Shown here piece after piece: positions 28,301-36,701 of a stretch of DNA of 64,000 nt. Each line of letters opens with the position of its first letter. Within the stretch, counting starts at the first letter, position 1. Position numbers and translations under genes: made by a program. The notes beneath the pieces were generated by a model. It made no database searches. It was not told the origin of the DNA and saw only the letters and a program-made list of their open reading frames with translations. This stretch comes from Synechococcus sp. JA-2-3B'a(2-13) (GTDB taxonomy: Bacteria > Cyanobacteriota > Cyanobacteriia > Thermostichales > Thermostichaceae). Location of the stretch: the NCBI RefSeq assembly GCF_000013225.1, contig NC_007776.1:887277-951276 (forward strand), read 5' to 3'.

Positions 28301-30968
28301 GCCGCAAGGCAAGGAGAGGAACTTTCTCGCCGTAAGACTTGAGCATCTCGAGCCACAGTTCACGAACTTGCTCGTTGGCAGGTCGCCGGTTTTGAGTCCA
28401 AAGCAGAGCTTCTGTAGCAATGTCACCTTGCCGATTAAGAAAGCGATCCCGTGCTGCCCAATCCTCCGCCATCCCCTCAACGTCTTGTAGCAACCGGGGA
28501 TATTCTCGCAACCGTTGCTGTCGTTCCTCTGGACTGGGCAACTCACAGCGCAGAAAGGCCCGCAGGTCTTGCCTATACTCCTCTGCTGATCGCACTAGCA
28601 GCAAGCGCACCATATCGCGATAGTGATCCATTTCCATACCGGCGGCTAACTTGGCTGCGTCCTGGCGGCTATCGGAAAAAACCACCAGCTTGCGGGATTG
28701 CGGTGTTGGCATTTCCCGCAACAAAGCTCCGGCAATCACCTGACAGGCTTTTTGGAATCCAGTGCGGTGCACGCGCAAAGGAGTGGGATAGGCCTCACGG
28801 AGAGCGCGATCGGTATCGCAGCGAGGGCAGCGGCTCGGCAAGGCGGGCTGATTCCCATCCCCCTCTTTCACTTGGTACACCCAGCCGGGAACCTCGCCTT
28901 CTCTAGGGGGGCTTTTATCTTGTCGGAGTTCACCAGTAGCGGGGTTGAGCTTGGCTTCAACCCACCCCCGCTTCGTCTTGCCAGCAGTCCACTCCAAATA
29001 TTGCGGCTGGGTCGCCCAAGGTTCCGGGTCGTGGGGCAGGGGCCAAAAAACGCGATAGTTCCCAGACCTCTGCGTAAGGTTCACCAAATCAGGAATGCCT
29101 TCCAAGTCAGGTTGATCGGGAGTGAGGATAAGGGACTCGCCGGATTGGTATGCATAGCCCCCCAGGAATACCTCCCCGCAAACTTCGCAGACGATCAAGT
29201 CCAGGACACGCGCCCCGCAGTCGCAACTGAGACGGTGTTGGCTGTGCAAAGCGCCAATGGGTGAAGGCGGCTGGTTGTTCTCCGGAGAGCGTTGCGCAAC
29301 GCTGCAGTGAGGGTTGCTGCACGCCCAGAGACCTTGCAGGTTGTGAAAGAAAAGGTGACCGCGCACGGGCTGGGGCGATCGCCCGTCTTCTCGCTGAGCT
29401 ACCGCCGTCGCCATCAACAATCCTCGCAAGGCCTCGGAGACCAGACCGCCTTGGGGCACGGCCGCCCCCGGGAACAGTTGCTGGTCAACTTTTTGGATGG
29501 GGGTGGCGCGCACGCTGCCACTAGCTTGCCGACAGGCCTCCCGCAAGGCATCGCCAACCTTGAGTTCTTCGAGGCACTCCCCCAAAGCCTGCTCCAGTGG
29601 TTTTGAGCTGGGATCGCCCCCCAGCTCTTGCACCAGCTTGGTCAGAGCTTCTTCGGGGATAGGGAGAGGTCGCAGGGGCTGGAGGGGATCCGCCTGCACA
29701 TCTCTGGCAAATTGAGCAAAAGCAACTTGATACTGACGCACTCGCGCTGGGGCTTCGGGATCCGGAGCAACTTGTTCTCCAGCGATCACCGCAAAGTTAT
29801 CGCGCCCAAAAAACTCCCGGAGAAACCGGCGGCCCGCCTCGCCCTCTTCCAAGCTGGCGCTGGTCGCCAAAATTTGTAGCTGTTCTGAGTTGACTGTTAG
29901 CCCCAAGCGGTACAGCAGCAAGCGCAGCAAATAAGCTACTTCTGACCCTGGTGTCCCGCGATAGGTGTGCAACTCATCCACAATCAGCAAGAATTTATTA
30001 CCTCGATCCGCTTGCAACCACGCTTTCGTTTGCTCGAACATCCCAGCCTCAATTTGCCGCATCAGCATAATGTTGAGCATGGAATAGTTGGTAATCAGGA
30101 TATCTGGGGGATGTTCTTGCATGTCCCAGCGTGAGCGCATTTCTCCCCCATCTAAGCGAGGGAAATAAAATACTAAATCCGAATCTTTATCCGAATTCTT
30201 GTTCCGAACAGCAACTCTTCCCTGCTGCTCCTGAAGATCTCTCAATAGCTTGGCCAATTCTTTGACCTTTTCAGGGGTCTGACGACCGGGGAGGGGTGTC
30301 TGTCCCGTATAGCGACCGAAGGTGATGCGATTGCCGCCGCGCTCGCGATCGAGCCAGGCATGGGTTTCCGGACTGTCCAACACCTTGCGCAACCGTCGCA
30401 ATTGATCCTCCACCAGAGCATTCAAAGGATAGAGAATCAAGGCCCGTATCGCCGCCGGTCGTTGTTGCCCTTGGCGCTGTGGTACCCACTTTGGATTGTC
30501 TTCCTGCTGCCACCAGAACGTATCGCCACTCTGAGGGGACATGGGATCCCAGGTACGGGATTCCCGGGCAAGGTGGGCTAGGATTGGCAACAAGAAACAC
30601 TCGGTTTTGCCAGAACCAGTTCCCGTTGTTACTACAATATCCTTCTGGTTAACGATGGCTGCCTTCAAACTTTGCCATTGGTGCTCATACAGCGGAAAGT
30701 TTGGAAATAAAGACTGGCCTAGATGTACCAAATCTTCATAACCAGCGGGTAAAGCTTTCGCTGCTTCCTCAAGGGTTTTGCCAGAAGAAGGGTAGAGTGG
30801 TGTAGGCTCCAATAGGGGAGGAGTACTAAGCAGAGCATTCTCAGGTCTGTACTGCAAGTGGCGATCCCGCTCGGCGCTAAGAGCAGGGTAACGTAAGGGA
30901 AAAGCACTTCTAATGTAAAGCTGGTAGATTCGATCTAACCGCTGATAGATACCGACGAGGTCGTACAT
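25332..30968 (-). CDS. Giant DEAD-type helicase with zinc clusters and DUF1998-like end (ORF-C)
   Basis: A 1,878-residue SF2 helicase. Motif I is TGTGSGKTE (Lys121), motif II DELH (331-334), motif III LATSAS (about 367), motif V TTTMEAGVDIG and motif VI QRVGRAGR (about 1,206). Between and after them lie Cys pairs of zinc type: CEVCGE, CPRCDTD, CPQCGAFY with CPEC, CCNCQ with CPVCQQ. The end has CDTSCNNCLRDYSN near 1,724, the DUF1998 signature, plus a 100-residue extra tail. Size and order recall DruE of Druantia and, less closely, DrmA of DISARM. No DUF4338, methylase or PLD gene is nearby. It is last in a three-gene operon and poor in GGATCC. A role in phage or plasmid defence is inferred. 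Confidence 0.85.
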   Translation of the reverse strand: MYDLVGIYQRLDRIYQLYIRSAFPLRYPALSAERDRHLQYRPENALLSTPPLLEPTPLYPSSGKTLEEAAKALPAGYEDLVHLGQSLFPNFPLYEHQWQSLKAAIVNQKDIVVTTGTGSGKTECFLLPILAHLARESRTWDPMSPQSGDTFWWQQEDNPKWVPQRQGQQRPAAIRALILYPLNALVEDQLRRLRKVLDSPETHAWLDRERGGNRITFGRYTGQTPLPGRQTPEKVKELAKLLRDLQEQQGRVAVRNKNSDKDSDLVFYFPRLDGGEMRSRWDMQEHPPDILITNYSMLNIMLMRQIEAGMFEQTKAWLQADRGNKFLLIVDELHTYRGTPGSEVAYLLRLLLYRLGLTVNSEQLQILATSASLEEGEAGRRFLREFFGRDNFAVIAGEQVAPDPEAPARVRQYQVAFAQFARDVQADPLQPLRPLPIPEEALTKLVQELGGDPSSKPLEQALGECLEELKVGDALREACRQASGSVRATPIQKVDQQLFPGAAVPQGGLVSEALRGLLMATAVAQREDGRSPQPVRGHLFFHNLQGLWACSNPHCSVAQRSPENNQPPSPIGALHSQHRLSCDCGARVLDLIVCEVCGEVFLGGYAYQSGESLILTPDQPDLEGIPDLVNLTQRSGNYRVFWPLPHDPEPWATQPQYLEWTAGKTKRGWVEAKLNPATGELRQDKSPPREGEVPGWVYQVKEGDGNQPALPSRCPRCDTDRALREAYPTPLRVHRTGFQKACQVIAGALLREMPTPQSRKLVVFSDSRQDAAKLAAGMEMDHYRDMVRLLLVRSAEEYRQDLRAFLRCELPSPEERQQRLREYPRLLQDVEGMAEDWAARDRFLNRQGDIATEALLWTQNRRPANEQVRELWLEMLKSYGEKVPLLALRRTLADLLLHLGLCPGGMSFSALYYSVNKDRHPWTELYNWQSQPVTRIAARTPEQNRHLDELDAYLADEMMFTLFAHAVRNIESFGQGYVTAQVPPELQDVASAVIRQLGIRKRHRYSKFCRPGTRRELPQYVERYLRKLEEQGKPDLKSQIERELNKIGTRSENGLVLDPDRLYLVPVSREGLQGYRCPQCGAFYLHTAGGWCPECSGGRNTSKRSDPQAIRLQPSSLPRDLDYYAYLSDPENEPFRMNAAELTGQTDKEDRLKRQRWFQEVFLEGEIPLAQGIDLLSVTTTMEAGVDIGGLLAVMMANMPPRRFNYQQRVGRAGRRGAGVSLAVTFCRGRSHDDFYFQRPEAITGDPPPPPYIDLRSLTIARRVVAKEVLRQAFQEVSQHDQSAAVHLEDVTSVHGEFGLAEKWQEVEPLVRQWIASHDQEIQTVITQLCQQTHLSADDRQALHHYICNDLVNKISEIATSNAYSQSQLSERLANAGILPMFGFPTRVRLLYTRWSASQGTIDRDLDTAIAQFAPGSEIVKDRAVHTACGLVELVPHKGDVRSRPGLVPALDQPNRWLGLCCNCQAMIEDYQPQQPLCSPPPATHKPAKQACPVCQQTTLRCIDAREPRGFFTNLQPRDFDGQFEWQPRVSRPTLGADGLKAEATTATTGNAHLRGGSDDVLIVNDRGGEGGFLLQADKKWPGAYVCPEVQGKRFEGIGPTYRIALLSKRRTDVLLVSLQTWPPGVFADSTTVEGRAALYSFAFWLRAAACTFLDVDPDELQASFQTKEEAGRVVGQAFLFDKLENGAGYCLYLAQPEVFSKLLEQEDLSQPNSLAFRWLQHQQTCDTSCNNCLRDYSNLAYHGLLDWRLALDMARLLRDARAPVDLQSPWGEEQENPWRRLVEQVLPPLLENLGFQQVSQDFLLPVWTGNRGREVRIVRHPIWTDEHPIWQQTVEQVRQAYPQAHIQAINPFLTLRRPGDVLAKSTKTTRSKRPGAA

Positions 30969-31000
30969 GGTTTTTCCTTTGCCTTTGGCAAAAACTGTAA

Positions 31001-32326
31001 CTATTTCTCCAGATCAAAAAACGGCAGCTGTTCACCAATGACTTGCCACACAGTTGGTGCAATGTTCTGATAAATCAGTTCTTCTGTTGTGCGATTGTAG
31101 CGAGGCAGACAACCCGATTGCATGACCAAGTAGCGTTCGTAGGCTAGCGGCCAGCGCTGGCTGATAGGGATCGATAGTTCTTGGGCATTGGGGTCGTAAC
31201 TAACTGATAGGTTTTTGGGAGCAAGATGAGTCAAAGCCAAAAAACGTAAACTGTACCATTCGGCGCTGTACCAAGCGTTGTGCTGGCGGTCGTAGAATAG
31301 GGCATGCTGCTGTTGGGATCCCTCCTCGTACAGCTCGTAGAAACCCGTTTCCTCGGCGTCTGGCACATCTACGAAGCTGCTCCCATCGTAGCGCTTTAGT
31401 CGATAGCGGTGAAGTGGCACCCAATCGACGACCTTTAGCGTAGCTACCCAATCAGCCCAAGGAGGAGGGGCCTCGACCGGACGAATGGCTAGGGCAGGGT
31501 ATTTGGTCCGTAACTCGGCAATTGCATTGGCAGCATCAGCTTGCAGCTCAAGCTGCCAACAGGGTGGAGCATCCCTTCGAGGTTGAGGGATCTTCACAAG
31601 GCGACCAAACTGCTGCAAAGACTCTTGCAGGCTGGCGTTTCGCTGACCGTACAGCACGTAGCAATTTTTGCTCACTGGCTGCAGGGAAGGTGGCTGCATT
31701 TGCCAGTGTTGACCATCCTGAGCTGCCAGAAGATGCCCTAACAACTGCAGCCGACGCCACAACCGACGCGGTTGGACTAGATCTAGGTGACTGCATACGG
31801 CTTGAAAGGTTTCCCAAGAACCAGAACCGGCTGCCGATAACCACCAAAGCAGCTGTTCGCACGGCTGGGAGCGATCGCTTCCTGCCGCCTCTGCTATAGG
31901 TGTTTCCAAACCAAGTGGGTTGACTTTAGGTGGCCGCTTGACTTGGAAATACTCAATGGGTTGGGTATCCCGTTCCAACTCATAGGCGATACCCACCATG
32001 TGTCGAATATCTTCCCAGCAAAATCCTTCTCTTCGAATCCTAACTATACTGATACCTCTCACTGTTTTAATCAGTTGCTCAAGGGTGTTTTGTGTGGATG
32101 ACCAATCAGAGCGCGCATTTGTCTTAATACCCAAGTAGAAGTAATACTCTCCCCTACTTCTTTCCTTAATGCCCTTCTCAATACGAACATGAGACACAAC
32201 ATCGGCCAAGTTTTCTTGAGTAACCCGCTTTTGTAAGTAATTCAGCAACTTTTGGGGTTTGTATCTGGAGGTATGGGTGCGAAAGCCCCAGTAAGTTTGC
32301 TCTGACCGAGAAGATTTTTTCGACAT
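31001..32326 (-). CDS. Uncharacterised operon protein with possible winged helix (ORF-B)
   Basis: I do not recognise a family in this 441-residue soluble protein. It opens with a charged Ser/Lys segment and YWGFRTHTSRYKPQK. An alpha/beta region follows to about residue 125 (EYYFYLGIKTNAR, GISIVRIRREGFCW). Around residues 155-215, LLWWLSAAGSGSWETFQAVC followed by RRLWRRLQLLGHLLA could form a winged helix. The C-terminal third is Trp/Tyr-rich (WYSAEWYSLRFLALTHL). It starts 12 bp after ORF-A ends and ends 32 bp before the helicase start, so cotranscription is near certain. It contains a HIP1 octamer at 31,871. Likely a helicase partner or specificity protein, by inference. Confidence 0.75.
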   Translation of the reverse strand: MSKKSSRSEQTYWGFRTHTSRYKPQKLLNYLQKRVTQENLADVVSHVRIEKGIKERSRGEYYFYLGIKTNARSDWSSTQNTLEQLIKTVRGISIVRIRREGFCWEDIRHMVGIAYELERDTQPIEYFQVKRPPKVNPLGLETPIAEAAGSDRSQPCEQLLWWLSAAGSGSWETFQAVCSHLDLVQPRRLWRRLQLLGHLLAAQDGQHWQMQPPSLQPVSKNCYVLYGQRNASLQESLQQFGRLVKIPQPRRDAPPCWQLELQADAANAIAELRTKYPALAIRPVEAPPPWADWVATLKVVDWVPLHRYRLKRYDGSSFVDVPDAEETGFYELYEEGSQQQHALFYDRQHNAWYSAEWYSLRFLALTHLAPKNLSVSYDPNAQELSIPISQRWPLAYERYLVMQSGCLPRYNRTTEELIYQNIAPTVWQVIGEQLPFFDLEK

Positions 32327-32338
32327 AGAGTTATGCCT

Positions 32339-33919
32339 CTACTCTAGGGAAGCTAATGACAAATCACCCCAACTCAGGATCTTCAAAAAGCGTTCCTGGT
32401 GGGCAGTTCCGCCCCGTACTTGGATTTGGTAAGTACCGGGAGGTAAGTCTGCGGGCAAATCCCAAGGCTGGTTGGTAGAGCGATGGTCTTCTGGAAGATA
32501 TATGCTCCCGGTACGCACTTCAGTTAGAGTCACGGCTACCGTAGGCTGAAACCCGTACACAGTCACCTTTGGCAAGTGACCCTCGAGCCAACCTTGTCCT
32601 TGCGGTACCCGTAGCCCTCCACCCAAGGCAATGTGCAGACGATCGCGTGGTTGTAAGGCCTCTTTCAGCTCAGGATGTTGTAAAAACAAACCGTCCCATA
32701 CCGGCGCCAGCACCTGACATTCTTGGATTTCCCACCAGCCAGAGGTTACTTCAAAGGCAAGCTGGCGATCGCCCTCCCACTGCAGCAGCTTTTCTTCTCG
32801 TAGCTGCTGCAAGTCCAACCAGAGTGCTTCCCGAAACAGCACTGTGAAATGACTGCCCAATTTAGGTGCTCCCCAACTAGCCAGCGCACTAGACTCGGGG
32901 TTCTCAGGATCGGGCACCAAGACCCAAAAGTCTCGAGCTGGCAGCTGGAGTTCCCGCAAGTGGGCATGATCTCGAATCGGCCATGACTTCCCCGTTGTTA
33001 GATCGGCAGCAGAAAGCGGTGCGCCAACAGGGAAAAACCAACCAGAGCGCTCACAACGCAAGCTACCTAGGTTTTCTACGGTCACCTCGGCAACTGGCCA
33101 ACGACGCGGAACTTTGGGGTAAGGGTAGTACTCTGGATTCCCCCACCGATCTTCGGTGCGATACAGCCCTGCAATCAGGCACGTGGGGGGACGTCGGCTA
33201 AATTGTTCAGGTTTCGGGCATTGTGCGTCTAACCACTCCTGATGGACGGCTAGGATTTCGGCGCCCAGTACCTCGTGTCGCTGGCGATCGTCCAGCAGCT
33301 CTTCCAGATGGCGGTTCAGGTTTTTTTCGCTCGCCAAGTCCACCAGTAACTTAGTTTCGCTGCGGGCGGTAGTCCAGTTTTTCTCGTAAAACAGGCAACA
33401 GAGCTTTTGGATGTCCGCTTTCCGCAGCAGGGTTTGGGAAATGGGGTAATTCAAATACCGGCGCGGGCCTTCCCCTGGCTCGGCGGTGGCAATCCATCCC
33501 TTTACCTCTAGCCATTGGTTCCACTCCTGCCATAGGCCTTCTTCATCTCCAGCTTTCATCCCAGTGGGACGAGTGTCGCCGCCTACCCCCAATCGTTGAC
33601 AAAAATGGGTAAAGAAGTCCCTCTCATCCAGCTCCTCATCCCTCACCATGTCGTTGGCGGCGAGCACCATCAGCGCCAAGAAGGCAACTCCTGCTGGTTC
33701 GGGCAAGCTTTGGTTTTGCAGAGTTGATAGCTGGACTCGCTGGCCATCTACCACCTGGGCGCGCACGGCTTGGCAAAAGTCCTCAACTGGGCCTAAGCCT
33801 AGACTTGCTAAAACTTCTTCATCTACGCTGAGGTAAACTGGCGTACCGTGAGGAACTCCCAGCGTTGCCCATTGAACAATTGCTTGGTTCCAGCGGGCAT
33901 AGTTGTTGTGCAGCGCCAC
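32339..33919 (-). CDS. Uncharacterised first protein of helicase operon (ORF-A)
   Basis: A 526-residue soluble protein with no family I can name. The N-terminal half is helical (GVAFLALMVLAANDM, then DFFTHFCQRLGVGG and GLWQEWNQWLEVKGW). The middle holds Tyr/Pro-rich sequence (YYPYPKVPRRWP). The end looks like a beta-sandwich (DLPADLPPGTYQIQV). The start is GTG at 33919, with GAGG six bases upstream. It is first in the operon, 12 bp before ORF-B. It carries a HIP1 octamer at 32,765 and I find no GGATCC in it. It could be a sensor or scaffold for the helicase, which is inference from gene order. Confidence 0.75.
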   Translation of the reverse strand: MALHNNYARWNQAIVQWATLGVPHGTPVYLSVDEEVLASLGLGPVEDFCQAVRAQVVDGQRVQLSTLQNQSLPEPAGVAFLALMVLAANDMVRDEELDERDFFTHFCQRLGVGGDTRPTGMKAGDEEGLWQEWNQWLEVKGWIATAEPGEGPRRYLNYPISQTLLRKADIQKLCCLFYEKNWTTARSETKLLVDLASEKNLNRHLEELLDDRQRHEVLGAEILAVHQEWLDAQCPKPEQFSRRPPTCLIAGLYRTEDRWGNPEYYPYPKVPRRWPVAEVTVENLGSLRCERSGWFFPVGAPLSAADLTTGKSWPIRDHAHLRELQLPARDFWVLVPDPENPESSALASWGAPKLGSHFTVLFREALWLDLQQLREEKLLQWEGDRQLAFEVTSGWWEIQECQVLAPVWDGLFLQHPELKEALQPRDRLHIALGGGLRVPQGQGWLEGHLPKVTVYGFQPTVAVTLTEVRTGSIYLPEDHRSTNQPWDLPADLPPGTYQIQVRGGTAHQERFLKILSWGDLSLASLE

Positions 33920-34103
33920 AGTAACCTCGCCCTGGGTTCCTTCCTCAAGCCTAGGCAGGCGTTGAATGCCCAGTTTCCTATTTTTTGAATCCCTTTATGT
34001 TTGTTTTAGGTCAAATTGGCAGCAAAACAGAGTCGGCGCTGTAGAGGCTAGCTGCCTCGGAGAGGAAATGGTCGGGCGAGACCGTCGGGAAGCTTACCCC
34101 AGA

Positions 34104-34565
34104 TCAAGAGGAGAGGTTTGCCAGTGAGAGCAAGCGCTCCGCAACCTCTGCAGCCACAGGTATCACCGACAGGCGTGTGCCCCGCCGCACCACCTCCAGC
34201 TCCTCCGGGGTGAAGGTGGCCCGCAATTTGGCCAAAGGGATCACTCTTTCAAAAGCAGCCAAAAATTGCACCCGCACCGTGTACCACCGGGGATCTGCTG
34301 GAGTGGACTTGGGATCGTAGTAGGGGCTGGTCGGATCAAACTGGCTGGGATCCACCACGTGGGTTTCCAGGATCTCCATCAAACCGGCAATTCCGGGTGG
34401 CTCGGCATTGGAATGGTAGAAAAAGGCGCGATCCCCAGGCTGCATTGCCTTCAGATAGTTGCGGGCTTGGTAGTTGCGCACGCCATCCCAAAGGGTTTGG
34501 CCCTCCCGCTGCAAATCCCAGATGCTATAGATGCTGGGCTCAGATTTCATCAGCCAGTAGTTCAT
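34104..34565 (-). CDS. EVE domain protein
   Basis: A 153-residue stand-alone EVE (PUA-like) protein. The family start is exact: YWLMKSEPSIYSIWDL, then GVRNYQARNYLKAMQPGDRA, FYHSNAEPPGIAGLMEI and DPRWYTVRVQF. EVE domains form an aromatic cage that reads modified bases in DNA or RNA. The gene follows hisH by six bases, so it is probably in that operon and host-like. It sits just upstream of the imported helicase operon, but palindrome density places it on the host side. Confidence 0.9.
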   Translation of the reverse strand: MNYWLMKSEPSIYSIWDLQREGQTLWDGVRNYQARNYLKAMQPGDRAFFYHSNAEPPGIAGLMEILETHVVDPSQFDPTSPYYDPKSTPADPRWYTVRVQFLAAFERVIPLAKLRATFTPEELEVVRRGTRLSVIPVAAEVAERLLSLANLSS

Positions 34566-34571
34566 GGGGCA

Positions 34572-35228
34572 CTAGGCTCTGGGAGCAGATAAGGGGGAAC
34601 AACGGGCAACAAACTCGACAAAGTTGCGCAGCATCTTCAAGCCGTAGGGGCCGGACTTTTCTGGGTGAAACTGGGTAGCAAACAAAGCGCCGCGGGCAAT
34701 GGCGGCTACACAGGTTTGGCTGCCGTGTTGGGTCGTGGCAGCCACCCAGGCTGGATCGCTGGGCACACCGTGATAGGAATGGACAAAATAGGCCCAGGTT
34801 TGATCGGGGATCCCTGCCCAGAGGGGAGAGTGGGCTTGGGTGAGTTGCAGTTGATTCCAGCCCATGTGAGGGATGCGCAGGCCCGCCTCTGGCCGAAAGC
34901 GCTGCACCCGTCCAGGCACAATGCTCAGCCCTGGCTCTGTTCCCTCTTCGCTGCTTTCGAACAAAACTTGCAGCCCAAGGCAAATGCCTAAAAAAGGCTG
35001 TTGCCGCTCCACAGCTTCCCGGATCGCTTTCCCAAAGCCCCGCGCCCGCAGCTGCTGCATGGCTGGGTCAAAGGCCCCATCGCCGGGCAGGACAATGCCG
35101 TCAAAAGCCGCTAGTCCAGTTGGCTCTGTTACTAGCTGCACCTCAGCTCCGGCCCGCTCCAGCCCTTTGCAAGCCGAATGCAGATTTCCCGCCTCATAGT
35201 CGATTACCGCCAGGCGCACAGCTCCCAT
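34572..35228 (-). CDS. hisH: Imidazole glycerol phosphate synthase glutaminase subunit
   Basis: HisH releases ammonia from glutamine for HisF in histidine synthesis. It is a class I amidotransferase with nucleophile Cys83 in GICLGLQVLF and the His188/Glu190 pair in TQFHPEKSG. The N-terminal IDYEAGNLHSA and GDGAFDPAM are also typical. Length (218) is slightly above usual. An EVE-domain gene follows after six bases; hisF is not in this window. Confidence 0.95.
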   Translation of the reverse strand: MGAVRLAVIDYEAGNLHSACKGLERAGAEVQLVTEPTGLAAFDGIVLPGDGAFDPAMQQLRARGFGKAIREAVERQQPFLGICLGLQVLFESSEEGTEPGLSIVPGRVQRFRPEAGLRIPHMGWNQLQLTQAHSPLWAGIPDQTWAYFVHSYHGVPSDPAWVAATTQHGSQTCVAAIARGALFATQFHPEKSGPYGLKMLRNFVEFVARCSPLSAPRA

Positions 35229-35296
35229 GGGATCCCTCCTCGTGAGGAGTTTCGGAGTCTATCAGTATAGTGGTTCTAACCCGTTTGAGCTGACTC

Positions 35297-36514
35297 ATGG
35301 CTGTGGCAATTGCTTCGCACGATCCCACTCCGACCGGTACTGCTCCGCAACCCTGTCGCGACCAGGTTGATTGGCCTGAGGCGGCTTACCTGCACATCCC
35401 TTTTTGTCGGCAACGCTGCCACTACTGTGATTTTGCCACCGGCCTGGGCACCCGCAAGTTGATGGAAACCTACGTGCAGATGCTCTGCCGGGAGATCGGC
35501 GGCGCCTACCGCTACCGCCATCTGGCCGGGGATCCCAGACCGTTGACCAGCATTTTTTTCGGGGGTGGCACCCCTTCTCTGCTGACGGTGGAGCAACTGG
35601 GGCGGATCTTGACTCAATTGAGGGAGAGGATCCCGTTTCATCCCGACTGCGAGATTTCTCTGGAGGCCAACCCCGGCACCCTGACGCGGGAGCAGTTGGC
35701 GGGCTACCGGGAGCTGGGGGTCAACCGCATCAGCCTAGGGGTACAGGCATTTCAGCCAGAGCTGCTGGCCGCTTGTGGTCGCCTGCATGGAGTGGAGGAA
35801 GTTTACGAAGCCGTGGCCGACTTGCAGGCGGCGGGCTTTGAGAATTTCAACCTGGATTTGATCTTTGAGCTGCCCTACCAGACTTTGGAACACTGGCAGC
35901 AGTCTCTACGAGCTGTTCTTGAGATTAACCCCACCCATGTCTCCGTCTATGATCTGACGATTGAACCGGGAACCCGCTTTGGTCGGATGTACCGACCGGG
36001 AGCAGCACCTTTGCCCAGCGAGGAAACCACAGTTGCCATGTACCTAATGGCGCGGGAGCTGCTCACCGAAGCGGGCTACATCCACTACGAAATCTCCAAT
36101 TTTGCCCGCCCCGGCTACGCCTGTCGCCACAACCGAGTGTACTGGGAAAATCGCCCTTACTTTGGCTTTGGCATGGGATCCGTCGGCTACGAGGGGGGAC
36201 GGCGCATTCAGCAGCCCAAAACCCTTTACCACTACTTCGAGCAGGTGAAAGTCGGAGTCCACCCTCTCCCTCCTGAAGCATCCCCAGAGGAAGTTTGGAT
36301 GGATACTTTGATGTTGGGGTTGCGTTTACAGGAAGGTCTGGATTTGTGCCATTTACAGGAGCGTTTTGGCCACCCAAAGGTCGAGCAAGCTTTGGAGAGG
36401 CTGGATCCCTATTTTGAGAAGGGATGGGCCAGTTGTGAGGCAGGCCGGCTACGGCTGATTCCGCCCGATGGCTGGCTATTTTCCAATGAGATTCTCAGAG
36501 ACTTGCTGGCTTGA
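35297..36514 (+). CDS. hemW: Radical SAM protein HemW-like
   Basis: A 405-residue radical SAM enzyme of the coproporphyrinogen III oxidase-like group; HemW binds haem and acts as a haem chaperone rather than an oxidase. The cluster motif is CRQRCHYC (Cys37, 41, 44), preceded by AAYLHIPF. FFGGGTPSLL, NRISLGVQAF, NFNLDLIFELPYQT and ISNFARPGYACRHNRVYW follow. The fourth cysteine typical of HemN oxidase is replaced by Phe after the motif (CHYCDF), supporting HemW. It is divergent from hisH. Confidence 0.88.
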   Translation: MAVAIASHDPTPTGTAPQPCRDQVDWPEAAYLHIPFCRQRCHYCDFATGLGTRKLMETYVQMLCREIGGAYRYRHLAGDPRPLTSIFFGGGTPSLLTVEQLGRILTQLRERIPFHPDCEISLEANPGTLTREQLAGYRELGVNRISLGVQAFQPELLAACGRLHGVEEVYEAVADLQAAGFENFNLDLIFELPYQTLEHWQQSLRAVLEINPTHVSVYDLTIEPGTRFGRMYRPGAAPLPSEETTVAMYLMARELLTEAGYIHYEISNFARPGYACRHNRVYWENRPYFGFGMGSVGYEGGRRIQQPKTLYHYFEQVKVGVHPLPPEASPEEVWMDTLMLGLRLQEGLDLCHLQERFGHPKVEQALERLDPYFEKGWASCEAGRLRLIPPDGWLFSNEILRDLLA

Positions 36515-36701
36515 TTCCGACGGTTACTTTCACAAGATTTCTCACCAGAGCCCCCTATCCCAATTGGCCGAAAACTCAAGCTTTGAGGAGCGTAGGCCAT
36601 CACCATTTCCAGCAGCCATTAAACCCAACATTTCACAGATCCTGAGATCTCTAATCTTGCAAGAGGGGTTGAGGGGAAAGATACGGAAGCCCAGAGGATC
36701 C

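Noticed and set aside
25332-33919. Firm call as Druantia or DISARM
   Set aside because: Only the helicase resembles those systems. The defining partners are missing, so naming the system would overstate the evidence.
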